A stretch of 64,000 bases of DNA from Colwellia psychrerythraea (GCF_000764225.1 NZ_JQED01000015.1:186001-250000); one strand, 5' to 3'; positions 26,941 to 37,907 are shown, counted from the first letter of the stretch. Numbers and translations are program-made. Notes: generated by a model not told the origin, from the letters alone.

Positions 26941-29283
26941 ATGGTTAAACGTTTTCTGCCCATCTATCATACGGGTTGGTTTTATCTACTTTTATTATTC
27001 TGGGGGTTTTCATTTTGGTATGTCTGCACCGGCGGTCTAAACCAAATAAACCAATTAAATGTTCAGTGGTTAAATCAGCTAAAGCCGAGCCCAGTTTCAA
27101 TAGATAAAAAACGAGCCTTAGAAGCCAGTGACATTTTGACCTTGCACTCAAATTTCAATGGGCAAGATATAAAATCACTAACAACATTTTTATCTTACTA
27201 TCCACATAGCCAGATAACACTGTTAGGTGAACATTCAAACAGGTTTATGAACAAGCTTGAGGGCTACCTGTCCTCTAAACCCCGTGACAGTAAAATAGTT
27301 ATTGGCTCAAATAGAGTTAGCTCTGCTTCTCCTTTGAAACCGCAAGAAACCATGCCTTTTTCACCATTACTTAACTGGTTTCGCTTTTCATCACGCACTC
27401 ACATTGAGATGATGAATTCGAAACACTTTATTTTTGCACCTTTACTACAAAGTAAGCGACAGGCTTTTCCTTTAGTATGGCAACAAAAAGGGATGTTATT
27501 TCTTAGTTTACCCGGCGAAATTATGAAACAACTAAGCCCAAACACCAATCTGCTCATTCAACAAAACTGGCAATTAAGCCTAATAAAGCAAAAAAGTACT
27601 TTTCCTTTAGAAAAATCCCCGTTAGGTTTTTTTGGTGAAGTATTTGTTTCAACAAACGCCCGCTCAATTGATACAACAAACCAAAAGCAAAACGCTGTAA
27701 CAGATACTAATTCTCCAAGGTTAGAGACAGTCACTGAATTTATTCAACATCATTCTTCTAACACTAGACCTAACTACAAAGTAATCTTCATTACCGATGG
27801 TAAAAACTCTCAAGATAGTGTGCTCAAATCACTGCTTAACAAAATGATGCAAAACGATTATGCGTATCAAAGTATAGCCACTCATATCTTTACTTGGTTT
27901 CTCTTATTTTTGAGTGTTACCTTTACCTGGTTTATAGCTCGATTATCCTTAAAGCAACAATCAATCAGTGTGCTTAGTTACGTCTTCCTGCTGTTCATGT
28001 TGCAATATTTCTTTTTCAATCAGCAACAATGGCTTGAAGTGACTCCTATCACAATAATAATGATGGGGACATGGTTATTACTTTGTGGTTATCAAAAAGA
28101 ATATAAGCTATTTTTGTCTGCATTAGATGAACAAAGAAATTCGAATGCCACTGAAGGTTGTTCATTAACATCTAATAACCCAGCAAACGGTAAAAGAACA
28201 TCTACCATTAAGTCAGGGCTTAAAACAAAATTAAAAAACTTAATAAGTACTAAACAGGTTCCCCCTACTCAAGTACAACAAAGCAACGCATCACCTGAAG
28301 AAAGAACTCGCAATACAAGTTATAATCAGACGTCATCAACAAGAGACTTTACATCCACACTTGAAGAGGATGAAGGTCAAACATTAGTTATCGTTGATAA
28401 CCCAGTATCAAAAAGCGCCTCAACAACTCAGCAATCTAGCGTTGAAAGCTTTGGTCGTTACCAAGTAGAAGGCGTGTTAGGCAAAGGAGCGATGGGTATC
28501 GTTTATCAAGGAGTTGATCCTAAAATCAATCGGCATGTTGCAATAAAAACATTGCAATTGGGCGATGATGTTGATTCCCCAGAGTCTGGTGAGGCTAAAG
28601 CACGTTTTTTTAGAGAGGCACAAACAGCGGGTGGCTTAAGTCACGCCAACATAGTCACAATTTATGATGTTGGCGAAGAGAATCACCTAGGTTATATCGC
28701 CATGGATTTGCTAACAGGTGCGCCATTATCATTATTTACCCAAGCAGATAAAATACTGCCCACCCCTTTGGTGTATCAATTATTAATTCAAATAACCGAT
28801 GCATTAGAATATGCTCATCAACAAAATGTTGTTCATCGTGATATTAAGCCCGCTAATATCATATATGATGATGACTTGTTTAAAGTAACAGTTACTGATT
28901 TTGGTATTGCCTACGTCAGTGACAACAGTAATACTCGAACAGGTATTATTATGGGCAGCCCTTATTATATGTCCCCAGAACAAATATTAGGCTTAAAAGT
29001 AGACGGGCGTAGCGATATTTTCAGCTTAGGCGTCACTTTTTATCAATTACTTTGTGGGTATTTACCCTTTGAAGGTGAGTCCATTGCCACAGTAGCCTAT
29101 CAAATAACAAAAGCGAAAGCTGTTGCGGTGAATCAACGCAACCCGAATTTACCCACAAGCGCAATGCGTATTTGTAGTAAAGCGATGCATAAAGATATTG
29201 ATAAACGTTTCCAGTCCATGTCTGAGTTTAAGCTCGCATTAACCAATGCCCTTAAGCGAGATTTTAAAGTCACTGTGAATTAG
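26941..29283 (+). CDS. Membrane-anchored Ser/Thr protein kinase (Hanks type) with CHASE2-like sensor layout
   Basis: 780 residues. One N-terminal membrane helix (about 12-30), an extracytoplasmic region of about 280 residues, then three closely spaced helices (about 315-333, 341-358, 365-383), a Ser/Thr/Gln-rich linker, and a kinase domain at about 507-770. Kinase residues are intact: glycine loop GKGAMG, ATP lysine K536, catalytic HRDIKPAN with D634, metal-binding DFG with D653, and SPEQ in the APE position. The one-plus-three helix layout is that of CHASE2 kinases, but the sensor sequence is divergent. A PP2C phosphatase gene follows after 80 bases, its likely antagonist. Confidence 0.85.
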   Translation: MVKRFLPIYHTGWFYLLLLFWGFSFWYVCTGGLNQINQLNVQWLNQLKPSPVSIDKKRALEASDILTLHSNFNGQDIKSLTTFLSYYPHSQITLLGEHSNRFMNKLEGYLSSKPRDSKIVIGSNRVSSASPLKPQETMPFSPLLNWFRFSSRTHIEMMNSKHFIFAPLLQSKRQAFPLVWQQKGMLFLSLPGEIMKQLSPNTNLLIQQNWQLSLIKQKSTFPLEKSPLGFFGEVFVSTNARSIDTTNQKQNAVTDTNSPRLETVTEFIQHHSSNTRPNYKVIFITDGKNSQDSVLKSLLNKMMQNDYAYQSIATHIFTWFLLFLSVTFTWFIARLSLKQQSISVLSYVFLLFMLQYFFFNQQQWLEVTPITIIMMGTWLLLCGYQKEYKLFLSALDEQRNSNATEGCSLTSNNPANGKRTSTIKSGLKTKLKNLISTKQVPPTQVQQSNASPEERTRNTSYNQTSSTRDFTSTLEEDEGQTLVIVDNPVSKSASTTQQSSVESFGRYQVEGVLGKGAMGIVYQGVDPKINRHVAIKTLQLGDDVDSPESGEAKARFFREAQTAGGLSHANIVTIYDVGEENHLGYIAMDLLTGAPLSLFTQADKILPTPLVYQLLIQITDALEYAHQQNVVHRDIKPANIIYDDDLFKVTVTDFGIAYVSDNSNTRTGIIMGSPYYMSPEQILGLKVDGRSDIFSLGVTFYQLLCGYLPFEGESIATVAYQITKAKAVAVNQRNPNLPTSAMRICSKAMHKDIDKRFQSMSEFKLALTNALKRDFKVTVN

Positions 29284-29363
29284 CTAACATACTTCTGAGT
29301 ATATAATTTAAAATTAAATAGCCAAGTTCTCATATTAAGAAAAAGGTAGACAGAGTTAACCCA

Positions 29364-30104
29364 ATGAATTTTCATATTAAATCCCTTTGCCATCAGGGAT
29401 CAATTCGAGACAATAACGAAGATGCAATCAGCTATGCTGTTCATAAAGAGCTGGATGTTGTCTGGATGCTCATTGCTGACGGCATGGGCGGACATAATGC
29501 CGGTGAAGTCGCTAGCGCGATGCTCGTTGACCAGATCAAATACGCCTGGGGTAAAGTATCAATAACTAAGCAAGCTAGCTGGCTAACATGGATTTCAGAG
29601 CAACTTAATACCGCTAACTTAAGCATCCTAAAACAAGCAAAAAAAACAGAGGGCCAGCAAGGAATGGGGACTACTGGCGTATTAATAGTCATTGAAAATA
29701 ACAAATGTCATCTTGGTTGGGTTGGTGACTCCCGTGCATACACGCTCAAAAAGAAAAATTTGGTACAAGAAACAATTGACCACACCATGCTACAAGAATT
29801 AGTTAATAAAGGTGCAATTAGTGCTGAAACAGCAAAAAATGCAAACACTAAAAATTTACTTTCACAGGCGATAGGTGTTCGAGAAAAAATATCTGTTGAT
29901 ACCGCAACCATTGCGATAGAGAGTGGTGATACGATTATGCTTTCAACCGATGGCTTACATGATTACCTGACAGAGCAAGAAATAAATGACTATTTATCTG
30001 AGTTCTCTTCTGGAAAGGATGTTTGTGGAGATATGGTCAAACAAGCGATAGCCCAGAATAGTCGAGATAACCTCACGGTAGGTTTGATCAAGTTATGTGA
30101 TTGA
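29364..30104 (+). CDS. PP2C-family Ser/Thr protein phosphatase
   Basis: 246 residues, typical of bacterial Stp/PppA phosphatases. Metal-binding motifs are all present: RDNNEDA, ADGMGGHNAGEVAS, GDSRAY, STDGLHDYL and NSRDNLTVGL. No membrane segment or signal. It probably dephosphorylates the upstream kinase and its targets. The motif set is complete, so activity is expected. No type VI secretion genes, the usual setting for such pairs, are in the window. Confidence 0.92.
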   Translation: MNFHIKSLCHQGSIRDNNEDAISYAVHKELDVVWMLIADGMGGHNAGEVASAMLVDQIKYAWGKVSITKQASWLTWISEQLNTANLSILKQAKKTEGQQGMGTTGVLIVIENNKCHLGWVGDSRAYTLKKKNLVQETIDHTMLQELVNKGAISAETAKNANTKNLLSQAIGVREKISVDTATIAIESGDTIMLSTDGLHDYLTEQEINDYLSEFSSGKDVCGDMVKQAIAQNSRDNLTVGLIKLCD

Positions 30105-30282
30105 ACGAAATAACCTGATAGCCGAAAGTTTATTTAAGGAAGATTATGGCGTCAAAATAACTGATAATAAGTTATTCTATTTGAAAGCAAGTATATAAAT
30201 TGCTCTTATCGACTTCACTTATCTTCATTGATTTAAATAACGTTAAGTAAATTTGATAAAATGCTTTTTGTTGAAGCTAATT

Positions 30283-30423
30283 CTAGCTTAATGGGTTACT
30301 TGCTAGCGTTTCATATATTTCAGTAATAGATTGATTAAAATGAGACTGCCTACGTGAAGTCATTTTATGGTGCTGACGGTTTAGTTGTTTTCTACGCTGG
30401 TTACTCTTTAATGGTCTTTTCAT
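30283..30423 (-). CDS. Small basic ORF, 46 residues, unknown
   Basis: ATG 30423 has GGAAA about 8 bases upstream; stop TAG at 30283. The product starts MKRPLKSNQRRKQLNRQ, is rich in Arg/Lys/Gln/His through residue 25, and ends with a more ordinary FNQSITEIYETLASNPLS segment. It looks like a nucleic-acid-binding or ribosome-associated small protein, but I recognise no family. It lies in a 491-base space between the phosphatase and mltF; the remaining parts of that space (30105-30282 and 30424-30595) show no other ORF. A direct repeat ATGACAT occurs at about 30478-30495. Confidence 0.45.
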   Translation of the reverse strand: MKRPLKSNQRRKQLNRQHHKMTSRRQSHFNQSITEIYETLASNPLS

Positions 30424-30595
30424 CGTATATATTTCCAATTGGCTTTTAAATAGTCTGTTTACTATAGCCTGCTACCATGACATTTTTATGACATGGGCAA
30501 AATACATACAAAAGGACAAACTAGCTCAGGTTTAATATCATCGATACCTCAAAGTACGCAGTATCAAGTAATGGATACTACAGCGCTTCACTCGA

Positions 30596-32140
30596 TTATT
30601 GAGCTGTTTCAGTGCTAACCTCTTCTTCTGAAACATTTCTATCAGTCAGGTTGCCGTCTGAAGGCAATTCGCTTTCTGATTTGTTTAATAATAAAGCTTG
30701 GGCAGCTTCTTGTGCTAACTGTAACGCAACAGCTTGTTCTTTAGCTTTCTCATCTAACCAAGTTAATGTGTCGTAATATCGCCTAATATTGTCAACATAA
30801 CGAACGGGTTCTTCACCGCGTGCATAGCCGTGTTTAGTGCTTTTATAATATTTTTTCTGCTGTAATAAGGGTAAGCGACTTTTAACTTCTACCCAGCGAT
30901 CCGGATCTCCACCTTGGCGTTGTGTAATTATCCTCGCATCATTTAAGTGACCAAACCCAATATTATATGATGCTAACGCAAACCAAATTCGGTCAGGCAT
31001 CGGAATTCTATCGGGCATCATAGCAATCATACGCTTGAAGTATTTTGCGCCACCTCGAATACTTTGCTCAGTATCTAACCGACTTTTTATACCCATTTGT
31101 TTTGCTGTAGCTAAGGTTAACATCATCATACCTCGAACCCCAGTATATGAACGTGCCGTTGGATTCCAATGTGATTCTTGGTAGCTAATCGCCGCCAATA
31201 AACGCCAATCTAACTCTTGCGCATACTTCTCAAATAGCGATTGATATTTAGGTAACGTTCCTGCTACCGCTTTAATAAAAGTTCGCGTTTCAACATAATT
31301 AAATTGCTCAATATGACCATAGTATTTATCATCCAACGCTAACAATGTGCCATCGTGATGCACTGTACCAAAAAACTCGACCAAACTTGCTAAAATATCA
31401 TCATGGCTATTGTTACTTACCATCCATGCTAGCGGCTCAGGTTCATTAATGCTAAAACCAATACTTATTTCAGGGTAATAGCGTCGATTAATCGCCAAGT
31501 TATTACTATCAATAATGGTATAGTCTATTTCGCCATTTAATACCTTTCTCAGCAATTCTTCACTGTCAAACTCAGTTGACTCTTGCCAAGACAATTCGCT
31601 ATTTGTTTGTTTTAATTTTTCAAGGTTTTCGACGTAACTTGATGCCGAGGTAACCATCAAGCTCCCAGTTAAATCAGCCACTTTTCTCGGTCTAACATTG
31701 CCTTGTTTAAACACAAGTTTCTGACTAATAGTTTCATAACTAGGAGAAAACCTAAAACGTTGTAAGCGTTTATCCGTAACAGACAATCCTGCAGCAAGTA
31801 AGTCAACTTCACCAGTATTTAACTTAATAAAAAGTTCATCAAGGCTATAAGTCGGAATAATGCGTAATTCAACATTGAGTGAGTCAGCATACTTTTTTGC
31901 TAACTCATATTCAAAACCGGCGAAGCCAGTTGCAGTGGAATAATAGTTTGTCGGGCCAAAAATAGTACCTACATTAATATAACCTCTCGCTAAAATCCGA
32001 GATAAACTTGCAGACTCATTATCTTTATCACAAGCACTTAACAATACCGTAGTGAAAACCACCAAAAACAGTGAAAAAAATTTAGACACTAACTTACTAG
32101 TGAGCCTAGGTTTTATTGAGAAAAATATATATTTAGTCAT
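30596..32140 (-). CDS. mltF: Membrane-bound lytic murein transglycosylase F
   Basis: 514 residues from ATG 32140. An in-frame GTG at 32194 would add 18 residues with no family likeness. Signal and lipobox LLSAC lie near residue 37 of this form. The N-terminal half is a solute-binding-protein (SBP_bac_3) domain with [12 protein letters not shown] and [13 protein letters not shown]; the C-terminal half is an SLT domain with catalytic Glu in SYQESHWNP (E322) and GVRGMMMLT. It cleaves peptidoglycan from the outer membrane. It faces purL, the conserved gammaproteobacterial order. Confidence 0.93.
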   Translation of the reverse strand: MTKYIFFSIKPRLTSKLVSKFFSLFLVVFTTVLLSACDKDNESASLSRILARGYINVGTIFGPTNYYSTATGFAGFEYELAKKYADSLNVELRIIPTYSLDELFIKLNTGEVDLLAAGLSVTDKRLQRFRFSPSYETISQKLVFKQGNVRPRKVADLTGSLMVTSASSYVENLEKLKQTNSELSWQESTEFDSEELLRKVLNGEIDYTIIDSNNLAINRRYYPEISIGFSINEPEPLAWMVSNNSHDDILASLVEFFGTVHHDGTLLALDDKYYGHIEQFNYVETRTFIKAVAGTLPKYQSLFEKYAQELDWRLLAAISYQESHWNPTARSYTGVRGMMMLTLATAKQMGIKSRLDTEQSIRGGAKYFKRMIAMMPDRIPMPDRIWFALASYNIGFGHLNDARIITQRQGGDPDRWVEVKSRLPLLQQKKYYKSTKHGYARGEEPVRYVDNIRRYYDTLTWLDEKAKEQAVALQLAQEAAQALLLNKSESELPSDGNLTDRNVSEEEVSTETAQ

Positions 32141-32224
32141 GCCCTTGATTGTGTCGTGTATTGCCCTATTAGCCAAGCATTTTTTACCTGACACTAGTGT
32201 TAAGTTATTACTTGACTTTTTCCA

Positions 32225-32253
32225 TTAACAAAGGACTAATTTTCAACTATAAT
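32225..32253 (+). promoter_or_regulatory. Probable sigma-70 promoter of purL
   Basis: TTAACA (32225-32230), 17-base spacer, consensus TATAAT (32248-32253), about 90 bases before the purL start. A CGAAA-T-TTTCG palindrome follows at 32260-32270 but does not fit the PurR consensus well. Confidence 0.6.
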
Positions 32254-32341
32254 ACGCGCGAAATTTTCGGTTAGCATTTACGATGCAAATAAAGCATATA
32301 AAGGCCAATCAAAACCTTACATAAAACTTGGTGAATACCCT

Positions 32342-35300
32342 ATGACGATGTTGATTAAAAACCTTCGTGGCGCTCCAGCACTTTCTGACTTTAGAGTTAA
32401 AAAACTATTAGCTCAATGTGAACAATTACAACTGCCAGTAGATGATATTTATGCTGAATTTGCCCATTTCGCTCAACTTAATGAAGAATTAAGCTCAAGC
32501 GAAGAGAATGTTTTACAGCAATTACTTACTTATGGTCCAACAATTGAAGAACATCAACCGTCTGGTTTGTTCTTATTAGTGACTCCTCGTCCAGGCACTA
32601 TTTCTCCTTGGTCATCGAAATCTACCGATATAGCGCACAACTGTGGTTTAGCGAAAGTTGTGCGTTTAGAGCGCGGTATTGCTTATTATGTAACCTTACA
32701 AAGCGGTGCACAATTAAGCGAAAATCAAGAAGTACAATTAAACGCTTTATTACACGATCGCATGATGGAAAGTGTTTTTAATGACTTCGCTCAAGCAAGT
32801 GATTTATTTGCCAGCAGCGAACCGGGTGAATTAACCGCTATTGATATCGAGTCAGGCGGTAAAGCAGCACTAGTTAACGCTAACGTAGAGTTAGGTCTAG
32901 CCTTAGCTGAAGATGAGGTGAATTATTTATTTGAAAACTTCACTAAACTAGGTCGTAACCCTCACGATATTGAACTTTATATGTTTGCCCAAGCAAACTC
33001 TGAACATTGTCGTCATAAAATATTCAACGCGGCTTGGACTATTGACGGTGTTGAACAAGAAAAATCCTTGTTTAAAATGATCCGCAATACCCATGAAGTT
33101 AACCCTGATTTCGTACTAAGCGCTTATAAAGATAACGCGGCAGTAATGGTAGGTAATAAAGGCGGTCGTTTCTTCCCTAATCCTGAAACCAATGTTTATG
33201 GTTATAACCATGAAGATATTCAAATCTTGATGAAAGTTGAAACACATAACCACCCTACCGCTATTTCTCCATACCCTGGTGCTGCAACAGGCTCTGGTGG
33301 TGAAATTCGTGATGAAGGCGCTACTGGTATCGGCTCAAAACCTAAAGCAGGTTTAGTCGGTTTTTCTGTATCTAACTTACGTATTCCTGAGTTTGTACAA
33401 CCTTGGGAAACAGATTTTGGTAAACCAAGCCGAATCGTCAATGCGTTTGACATTATGATGGAAGGTCCATTAGGTGGTGCTGCCTTTAACAATGAATTTG
33501 GTCGCCCAGCTATCTTAGGTTACTTCCGTACGTACGAAGAAGAAGTTAACTCCTTTAACGGTAAAGAAGTACGTGGTTACCACAAGCCAATTATGCTTGC
33601 TGGTGGTTTAGGTAACATTCGTGATGAACATGTGCAAAAACGTGAAATTGTTGCTGGTGCTAACCTAATCGCTTTAGGTGGTCCAGCAATGAACATTGGT
33701 TTAGGTGGCGGTGCTGCTTCATCAATGGCTTCAGGTCAATCAGCTGAAAGCTTAGACTTTGCTTCTGTACAACGTGAAAATCCAGAAATGGAGCGTCGTT
33801 GTCAAGAAGTTATCGATAAGTGTTGGCAGCTAGGTGAAGAAAACCCTATCGCTTTCATCCATGATGTTGGTGCTGGCGGTTTATCTAATGCTTTCCCTGA
33901 ATTAGTATCTGATGGTGGCCGTGGTGGTGTATTTGAACTGCGTAAAGTGCCAAATGACGAGCGTAGTATGGCGCCTCATGAAATCTGGTGTAACGAATCT
34001 CAAGAGCGTTATGTAATTGCAGTATCAGACAAAAACTTAGCGACCTTTGAACAAATATGTGCTCGTGAACGCGCCCCCTATGCTGTTGTAGGTCGTGCGA
34101 CTGAAGAAGAGCATTTAACCGTTACTGATGAACATTTTGCTAACGATGAAAAACTCAATACCCCTATCGATTTACCACTTGACGTATTATTAGGTAAAAC
34201 ACCTAAGATTTATAAAGACGTTAAAACAGCAACTGCTGAAGGTGATTCGTTAGACTTAAACACTGTGACATTGAGCGACGCTGCTGACAGAATCCTTAGT
34301 TTGCCAACGGTTGCTGAAAAAACCTTCTTAATCACTATTGGTGATCGAAGCGTAACCGGTATGGTTAATCGTGACCAAATGGTTGGTCCTTGGCAGGTAC
34401 CTGTTGCTGACTGTGGTGTAACTGCTTCTGCACTTGATTCTTACCATGGTGAAGCAATGTCATTAGGTGAGCGTACGCCGGTTGCCTTATTAAACTTTGG
34501 CGCTTCTGCTCGTTTAGCCGTTGCTGAATCACTAACAAACATTGCTGGTACTGATATTGGTGATTTGAACCGTATCAAACTTTCTGCTAACTGGATGTCT
34601 CCTGCTGGTCACCCAGGGGAAGACGCAGGTCTTTATGAAGCAGTTAAAGCTATTGGTGAAGAGCTTTGTCCAGCACTTGGTTTAACCATTCCTGTGGGCA
34701 AAGACTCGATGTCGATGAAGACCAAATGGAACGAGAACGGAACAGAAAAGTCTGTTACCTCTCCAATGTCTTTAGTTATTACCGCTTTTGGCGCTGTTGA
34801 AGATATTCGTAAAACAGTGACTCCTGAGCTTCGTACTGATAAAGGCGATACACGCCTTGTTGCAATTGACTTATCTAAAGGTAAAAAACGCTTAGGTGGT
34901 TCATGTTTAGCGCAAGTTTACAAACAACTGGGGAATGAAACACCTGATGTTGACAGTGCAGAAACGTTAAAAGGTTTCTTCAATGCGATGCAAACCCTTG
35001 TACGTCAAGAAAAATTAATTGCTTACCACGATATTTCAGACGGTGGTTTATTCACTACGGTTACTGAAATGGCTTTTGCTGGTCATACTGGTGTTGATAT
35101 TGACATCAGCAAGTTATCAAATGGTGCAAACGATGATTTAGCAACATTATTCAATGAAGAACTTGGCGGCGTAATTCAAATTCGCGAATCAGATGTTGAT
35201 GCTATTCACGCTGTTTTAGCTAAGCACGGTATTTTAGATTATTGTACTGACATTGGTCGTTTAAACAACGAAGATACTATTCGCTTTAGCCGTGATGGTG

Positions 35301-36313
35301 ACGTTGTACTAGAAAACTCTCGTACATACTACCGTACGGTATGGGCACAAACAACTTACAAAATGCAGTCACTTCGCGATAACCCAGAATGTGCACAACA
35401 AGAGCACGATGTTAAGTTCGATACTGAAGATCCAGGTTTAAATACTGAGCTTACTTTTGATATTAACGAAGATATTGTTAGCGATCTAATTGTTAAAGAT
35501 GCACAAGCTTCTATTAACGGTACTGCTAACGGCATCACTAACCCACGCGTAGCTATTTTACGTGAGCAAGGTGTTAACTCACATGTCGAGATGGCAGCAG
35601 CGTTTGATAGAGCCGGCTTTGTTGCAGTTGATGTTCATATGTCAGACATTTTATCTGGTCGTACTGACTTAGCTGATTTTAACGGCTTAGTTGCTTGTGG
35701 TGGTTTCTCTTACGGTGATGTATTAGGTGCTGGCGAAGGTTGGGCAAAATCAATTTTATTCAACGCCAACGCACGAGAGATGTTCAAAACATTCTTTGAA
35801 CGTGAAACAACTTTCACCTTAGGTGTGTGTAACGGTTGTCAAATGTTGTCTAACTTAAAAGACATCATTCCTGGTGCACAGCACTGGCCTCATTTTGTAC
35901 AAAACAAATCAGAACGTTTTGAAGCGCGTTTCTCATTAGTTGAAATTCAAGAAAGTCCTTCAGTATTGTTTAAAGGTATGGAAGGTTCACGTATGCCTAT
36001 CGCTGTTTCGCACGGTGAAGGTCATGCAGAATTTAGCTCTGATGAAGCAATTGATGCAGCTAATAATTCCGGCACAGTGTCAATGCGTTATATCAACAAC
36101 TACGGTGACGTGACTGAAACTTACCCTGCTAACCCTAACGGCTCAGTAGATGGTATTACTTCACTAACAACAACTGATGGTCGTGTAACCATAATGATGC
36201 CACATCCTGAACGTGTATTTAGAACCGTTGCTAACTCTTGGCATCCAGATAGCTGGGGTGAAGATTCACCTTGGGTGCGCATGTTCCGTAACGCGCGTGC
36301 TTTCATTGGGTAA
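32342..36313 (+). CDS. purL: Phosphoribosylformylglycinamidine synthase (large single-chain form)
   Basis: 1323 residues, the size expected of the gammaproteobacterial fused enzyme. N-terminal PurS-like region, linker with [14 protein letters not shown], two PurM-like halves ([10 protein letters not shown] and [14 protein letters not shown] in the first, GKDSMSMK and YHDISDGGL in the second), and a C-terminal glutamine amidotransferase with nucleophile C1163 in GVCNGCQML and the His/Glu in PHPERVF. It makes FGAM from FGAR, ATP and glutamine in purine synthesis. A terminator follows. Confidence 0.97.
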   Translation: MTMLIKNLRGAPALSDFRVKKLLAQCEQLQLPVDDIYAEFAHFAQLNEELSSSEENVLQQLLTYGPTIEEHQPSGLFLLVTPRPGTISPWSSKSTDIAHNCGLAKVVRLERGIAYYVTLQSGAQLSENQEVQLNALLHDRMMESVFNDFAQASDLFASSEPGELTAIDIESGGKAALVNANVELGLALAEDEVNYLFENFTKLGRNPHDIELYMFAQANSEHCRHKIFNAAWTIDGVEQEKSLFKMIRNTHEVNPDFVLSAYKDNAAVMVGNKGGRFFPNPETNVYGYNHEDIQILMKVETHNHPTAISPYPGAATGSGGEIRDEGATGIGSKPKAGLVGFSVSNLRIPEFVQPWETDFGKPSRIVNAFDIMMEGPLGGAAFNNEFGRPAILGYFRTYEEEVNSFNGKEVRGYHKPIMLAGGLGNIRDEHVQKREIVAGANLIALGGPAMNIGLGGGAASSMASGQSAESLDFASVQRENPEMERRCQEVIDKCWQLGEENPIAFIHDVGAGGLSNAFPELVSDGGRGGVFELRKVPNDERSMAPHEIWCNESQERYVIAVSDKNLATFEQICARERAPYAVVGRATEEEHLTVTDEHFANDEKLNTPIDLPLDVLLGKTPKIYKDVKTATAEGDSLDLNTVTLSDAADRILSLPTVAEKTFLITIGDRSVTGMVNRDQMVGPWQVPVADCGVTASALDSYHGEAMSLGERTPVALLNFGASARLAVAESLTNIAGTDIGDLNRIKLSANWMSPAGHPGEDAGLYEAVKAIGEELCPALGLTIPVGKDSMSMKTKWNENGTEKSVTSPMSLVITAFGAVEDIRKTVTPELRTDKGDTRLVAIDLSKGKKRLGGSCLAQVYKQLGNETPDVDSAETLKGFFNAMQTLVRQEKLIAYHDISDGGLFTTVTEMAFAGHTGVDIDISKLSNGANDDLATLFNEELGGVIQIRESDVDAIHAVLAKHGILDYCTDIGRLNNEDTIRFSRDGDVVLENSRTYYRTVWAQTTYKMQSLRDNPECAQQEHDVKFDTEDPGLNTELTFDINEDIVSDLIVKDAQASINGTANGITNPRVAILREQGVNSHVEMAAAFDRAGFVAVDVHMSDILSGRTDLADFNGLVACGGFSYGDVLGAGEGWAKSILFNANAREMFKTFFERETTFTLGVCNGCQMLSNLKDIIPGAQHWPHFVQNKSERFEARFSLVEIQESPSVLFKGMEGSRMPIAVSHGEGHAEFSSDEAIDAANNSGTVSMRYINNYGDVTETYPANPNGSVDGITSLTTTDGRVTIMMPHPERVFRTVANSWHPDSWGEDSPWVRMFRNARAFIG

Positions 36314-36343
36314 AGAGTTAGGTTGATCTTTTTGCTATTAAGC

Positions 36344-36407
36344 CCAAATCATTTGTCAAAAGTACTCACTGACATTCGTCAGCTCCGTGCTTTTTCCTTT
36401 GATTTGG
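36344..36407. repeat. Long imperfect hairpin, possible dispersed intergenic repeat
   Basis: Three nested stems: CCAAATCA/TGATTTGG (outer), AAAAGTAC/GTGCTTTT (one wobble), and CTGAC-ATTC-GTCAG (inner). The unit is about 64 bases, lies 30 bases after purL and before its terminator, and has no T run of its own. I found no second copy in this window. Confidence 0.5.
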
Positions 36408-36439
36408 ACTGAGTAGCTGCAAGATAAACAATAAAATAG

Positions 36440-36480
36440 AACCGGTAAATTTCTATGAAGAGATTTTCCGGTTTTTTATT
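36440..36480 (+). terminator. Rho-independent terminator after purL
   Basis: AACCGG...CCGGTT with a 14-base stem carrying one mismatch, followed by TTTTTATT. Confidence 0.75.
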
Positions 36481-36552
36481 GCCTTTTTTTTATTGTTAAA
36501 ATATTGTAACAACTAGAAGAGATAACCACTAAAAATAAAGGCCATCTTACTT

Positions 36553-37227
36553 ATGCAACAACATGACTGCTCTCCCCTTTCAGATTTCATTGAATACCCA
36601 GAAAATGAAATGTTAAGCCGATCGAAAAATTTCTATGATTTAGTGAAACGCCGTCATTCTATTCGAAGCTTCAGTGATAGAGCAGTTGATAAACAAGTCA
36701 TCGAGAACTGCTTAAAGGCAGCGGGTACAGCACCCAGTGGCGCGAATCATCAGCCTTGGCACTTTGTTGCGATTAGCTCGAGTGATATTAAAAAACAAAT
36801 TAGAGAGCAGGCAGAGTTTCATGAACGTGGTTTTTATGAAGGTCGAGCAGGAGAAGAATGGTTAGCGGCTTTAAAAGATCTAGGTACAGATGCTGATAAA
36901 CCTTATTTAGAGCATGCACCTTGGTTGATTGCTATATTTAGTCAGAAAAAAGGTGGGATTACAGAGGCTGATAAAAACACTAATTATTATGTGCATGAAT
37001 CAGTTGGCATCGCTACCGGAATATTGATTACCGCACTGCATAATGCAGGTTTAGCAACGTTAACGCATACACCAAAGCCAATGTCTTTTTTAAATAAGGT
37101 TTGTCAACGCGGTGATAATGAACGAGCTTATATGTTACTTATTGCAGGCTATCCTGCCAATGATGCTACCATACCGGCTCATGCACAAGTAAAAAAAGAC
37201 TTAGCCGATATCGCTAACTTTTTGTAA
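36553..37227 (+). CDS. Nitroreductase-family flavoprotein
   Basis: 224 residues. The FMN-binding N-terminal motif RRHSIRSFSDRAVD (about 33-46) and APSGANHQPWHFV (about 60-72) are clear, with a late GxPA-like segment (AGYPANDATIPA). These are NAD(P)H-dependent FMN oxidoreductases; the physiological substrate cannot be read from sequence. The insertion HERGFYEGRAGEEWLAALKDLG recalls the iodotyrosine-dehalogenase-like branch, but that is weak. Monocistronic by spacing. Confidence 0.85.
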   Translation: MQQHDCSPLSDFIEYPENEMLSRSKNFYDLVKRRHSIRSFSDRAVDKQVIENCLKAAGTAPSGANHQPWHFVAISSSDIKKQIREQAEFHERGFYEGRAGEEWLAALKDLGTDADKPYLEHAPWLIAIFSQKKGGITEADKNTNYYVHESVGIATGILITALHNAGLATLTHTPKPMSFLNKVCQRGDNERAYMLLIAGYPANDATIPAHAQVKKDLADIANFL

Positions 37228-37298
37228 ACGCCTGTACCTAGATGTACATCGCTCATTCCAATATGAACATCAGTTACCAATGCTCAGATTGAAATGGG

Positions 37299-37514
37299 TT
37301 AAGCAAAGTCCAATGCTATATCGGTACAACCTTTAACGCAGCGGATGCCGGTCAGTGCACTTTGCTCTGGCGTATGGAGCGTTAATGGTTGCTGACAGGT
37401 TTTGCACAGTACTGTTTTGCCAAGCATAATTTGTTTAACTAATTTCTGCTGCTCAAAAAAAGAAGCTTTACTGGCTTTTTGTAAAGCCGCAAACTGTTTA
37501 ATATCTATGTTCAT
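37299..37514 (-). CDS. Small putative zinc-ribbon protein
   Basis: 71 residues with AGGA 5 bases before ATG. An N-terminal helical part (QKASKASFFEQQKLVKQIML) is followed by CKTCQQPLTLH...GIRCVKGCTDIALDF, two cysteine pairs spaced like a zinc ribbon. Unknown function. It is read with the RraB-like gene 54 bases upstream and may share its transcript. Confidence 0.65.
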   Translation of the reverse strand: MNIDIKQFAALQKASKASFFEQQKLVKQIMLGKTVLCKTCQQPLTLHTPEQSALTGIRCVKGCTDIALDFA

Positions 37515-37568
37515 ACATGTCCTGAACTAAAACTAATTACTGTAATTATATTGCTAATTTATCGCAAG

Positions 37569-37907
37569 TTACCCTACAAAATAAAAGCCGTCAAAGTGCC
37601 CTTTTAACGACGCCGAGCTCGACACTAGTAATTCTTGGTAACTCAAAATATTTTCATAACTTGCTGGCATAAGAGGATACGCGGTTATTTCCCAAGGTAA
37701 CTCTTGGTTTGCTTCATAGGGAGTAAAAGACAGTTTTTGATTATTTTCTAATAGTAATTGACCAAATTTTAGCGCTAACTCTTGGCTCGGGAAAAGCACC
37801 GAAAACTCTATCTCACGAGCAGTTGTTAGGTCATTACCTTTTTGCTGCATTTCCCATAACGTATTACCAATTTCATCTTGAGGAAAAAGTATTAAATCTC
37901 GCGTCAT
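37569..37907 (-). CDS. RraB-like protein (regulator of ribonuclease activity B domain)
   Basis: 112 residues with GGTGAG 7 bases before ATG. The pattern of a helix with GNDL, then REIEFSVLFPSQELALKFGQLL, then a central strand with PWEITAYPLMPASYENIL and a terminal GHFDGFYF resembles the RraB/PF06877 fold (fp.E..A..F, W.v...M.P, G..DG). E. coli RraB inhibits RNase E, but this protein lacks the long acidic tail, so the same role should not be assumed. Confidence 0.6.
   Translation of the reverse strand: MTRDLILFPQDEIGNTLWEMQQKGNDLTTAREIEFSVLFPSQELALKFGQLLLENNQKLSFTPYEANQELPWEITAYPLMPASYENILSYQELLVSSSASLKGHFDGFYFVG

Noticed and set aside
32141..32194. Longer MltF from GTG 32194
   Set aside because: The 18 added residues precede the lipoprotein signal and have no family likeness.
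32260..32270. PurR operator before purL
   Set aside because: A CGAAA-T-TTTCG palindrome is present near the expected place, but it does not match the known 16-base PurR consensus well.
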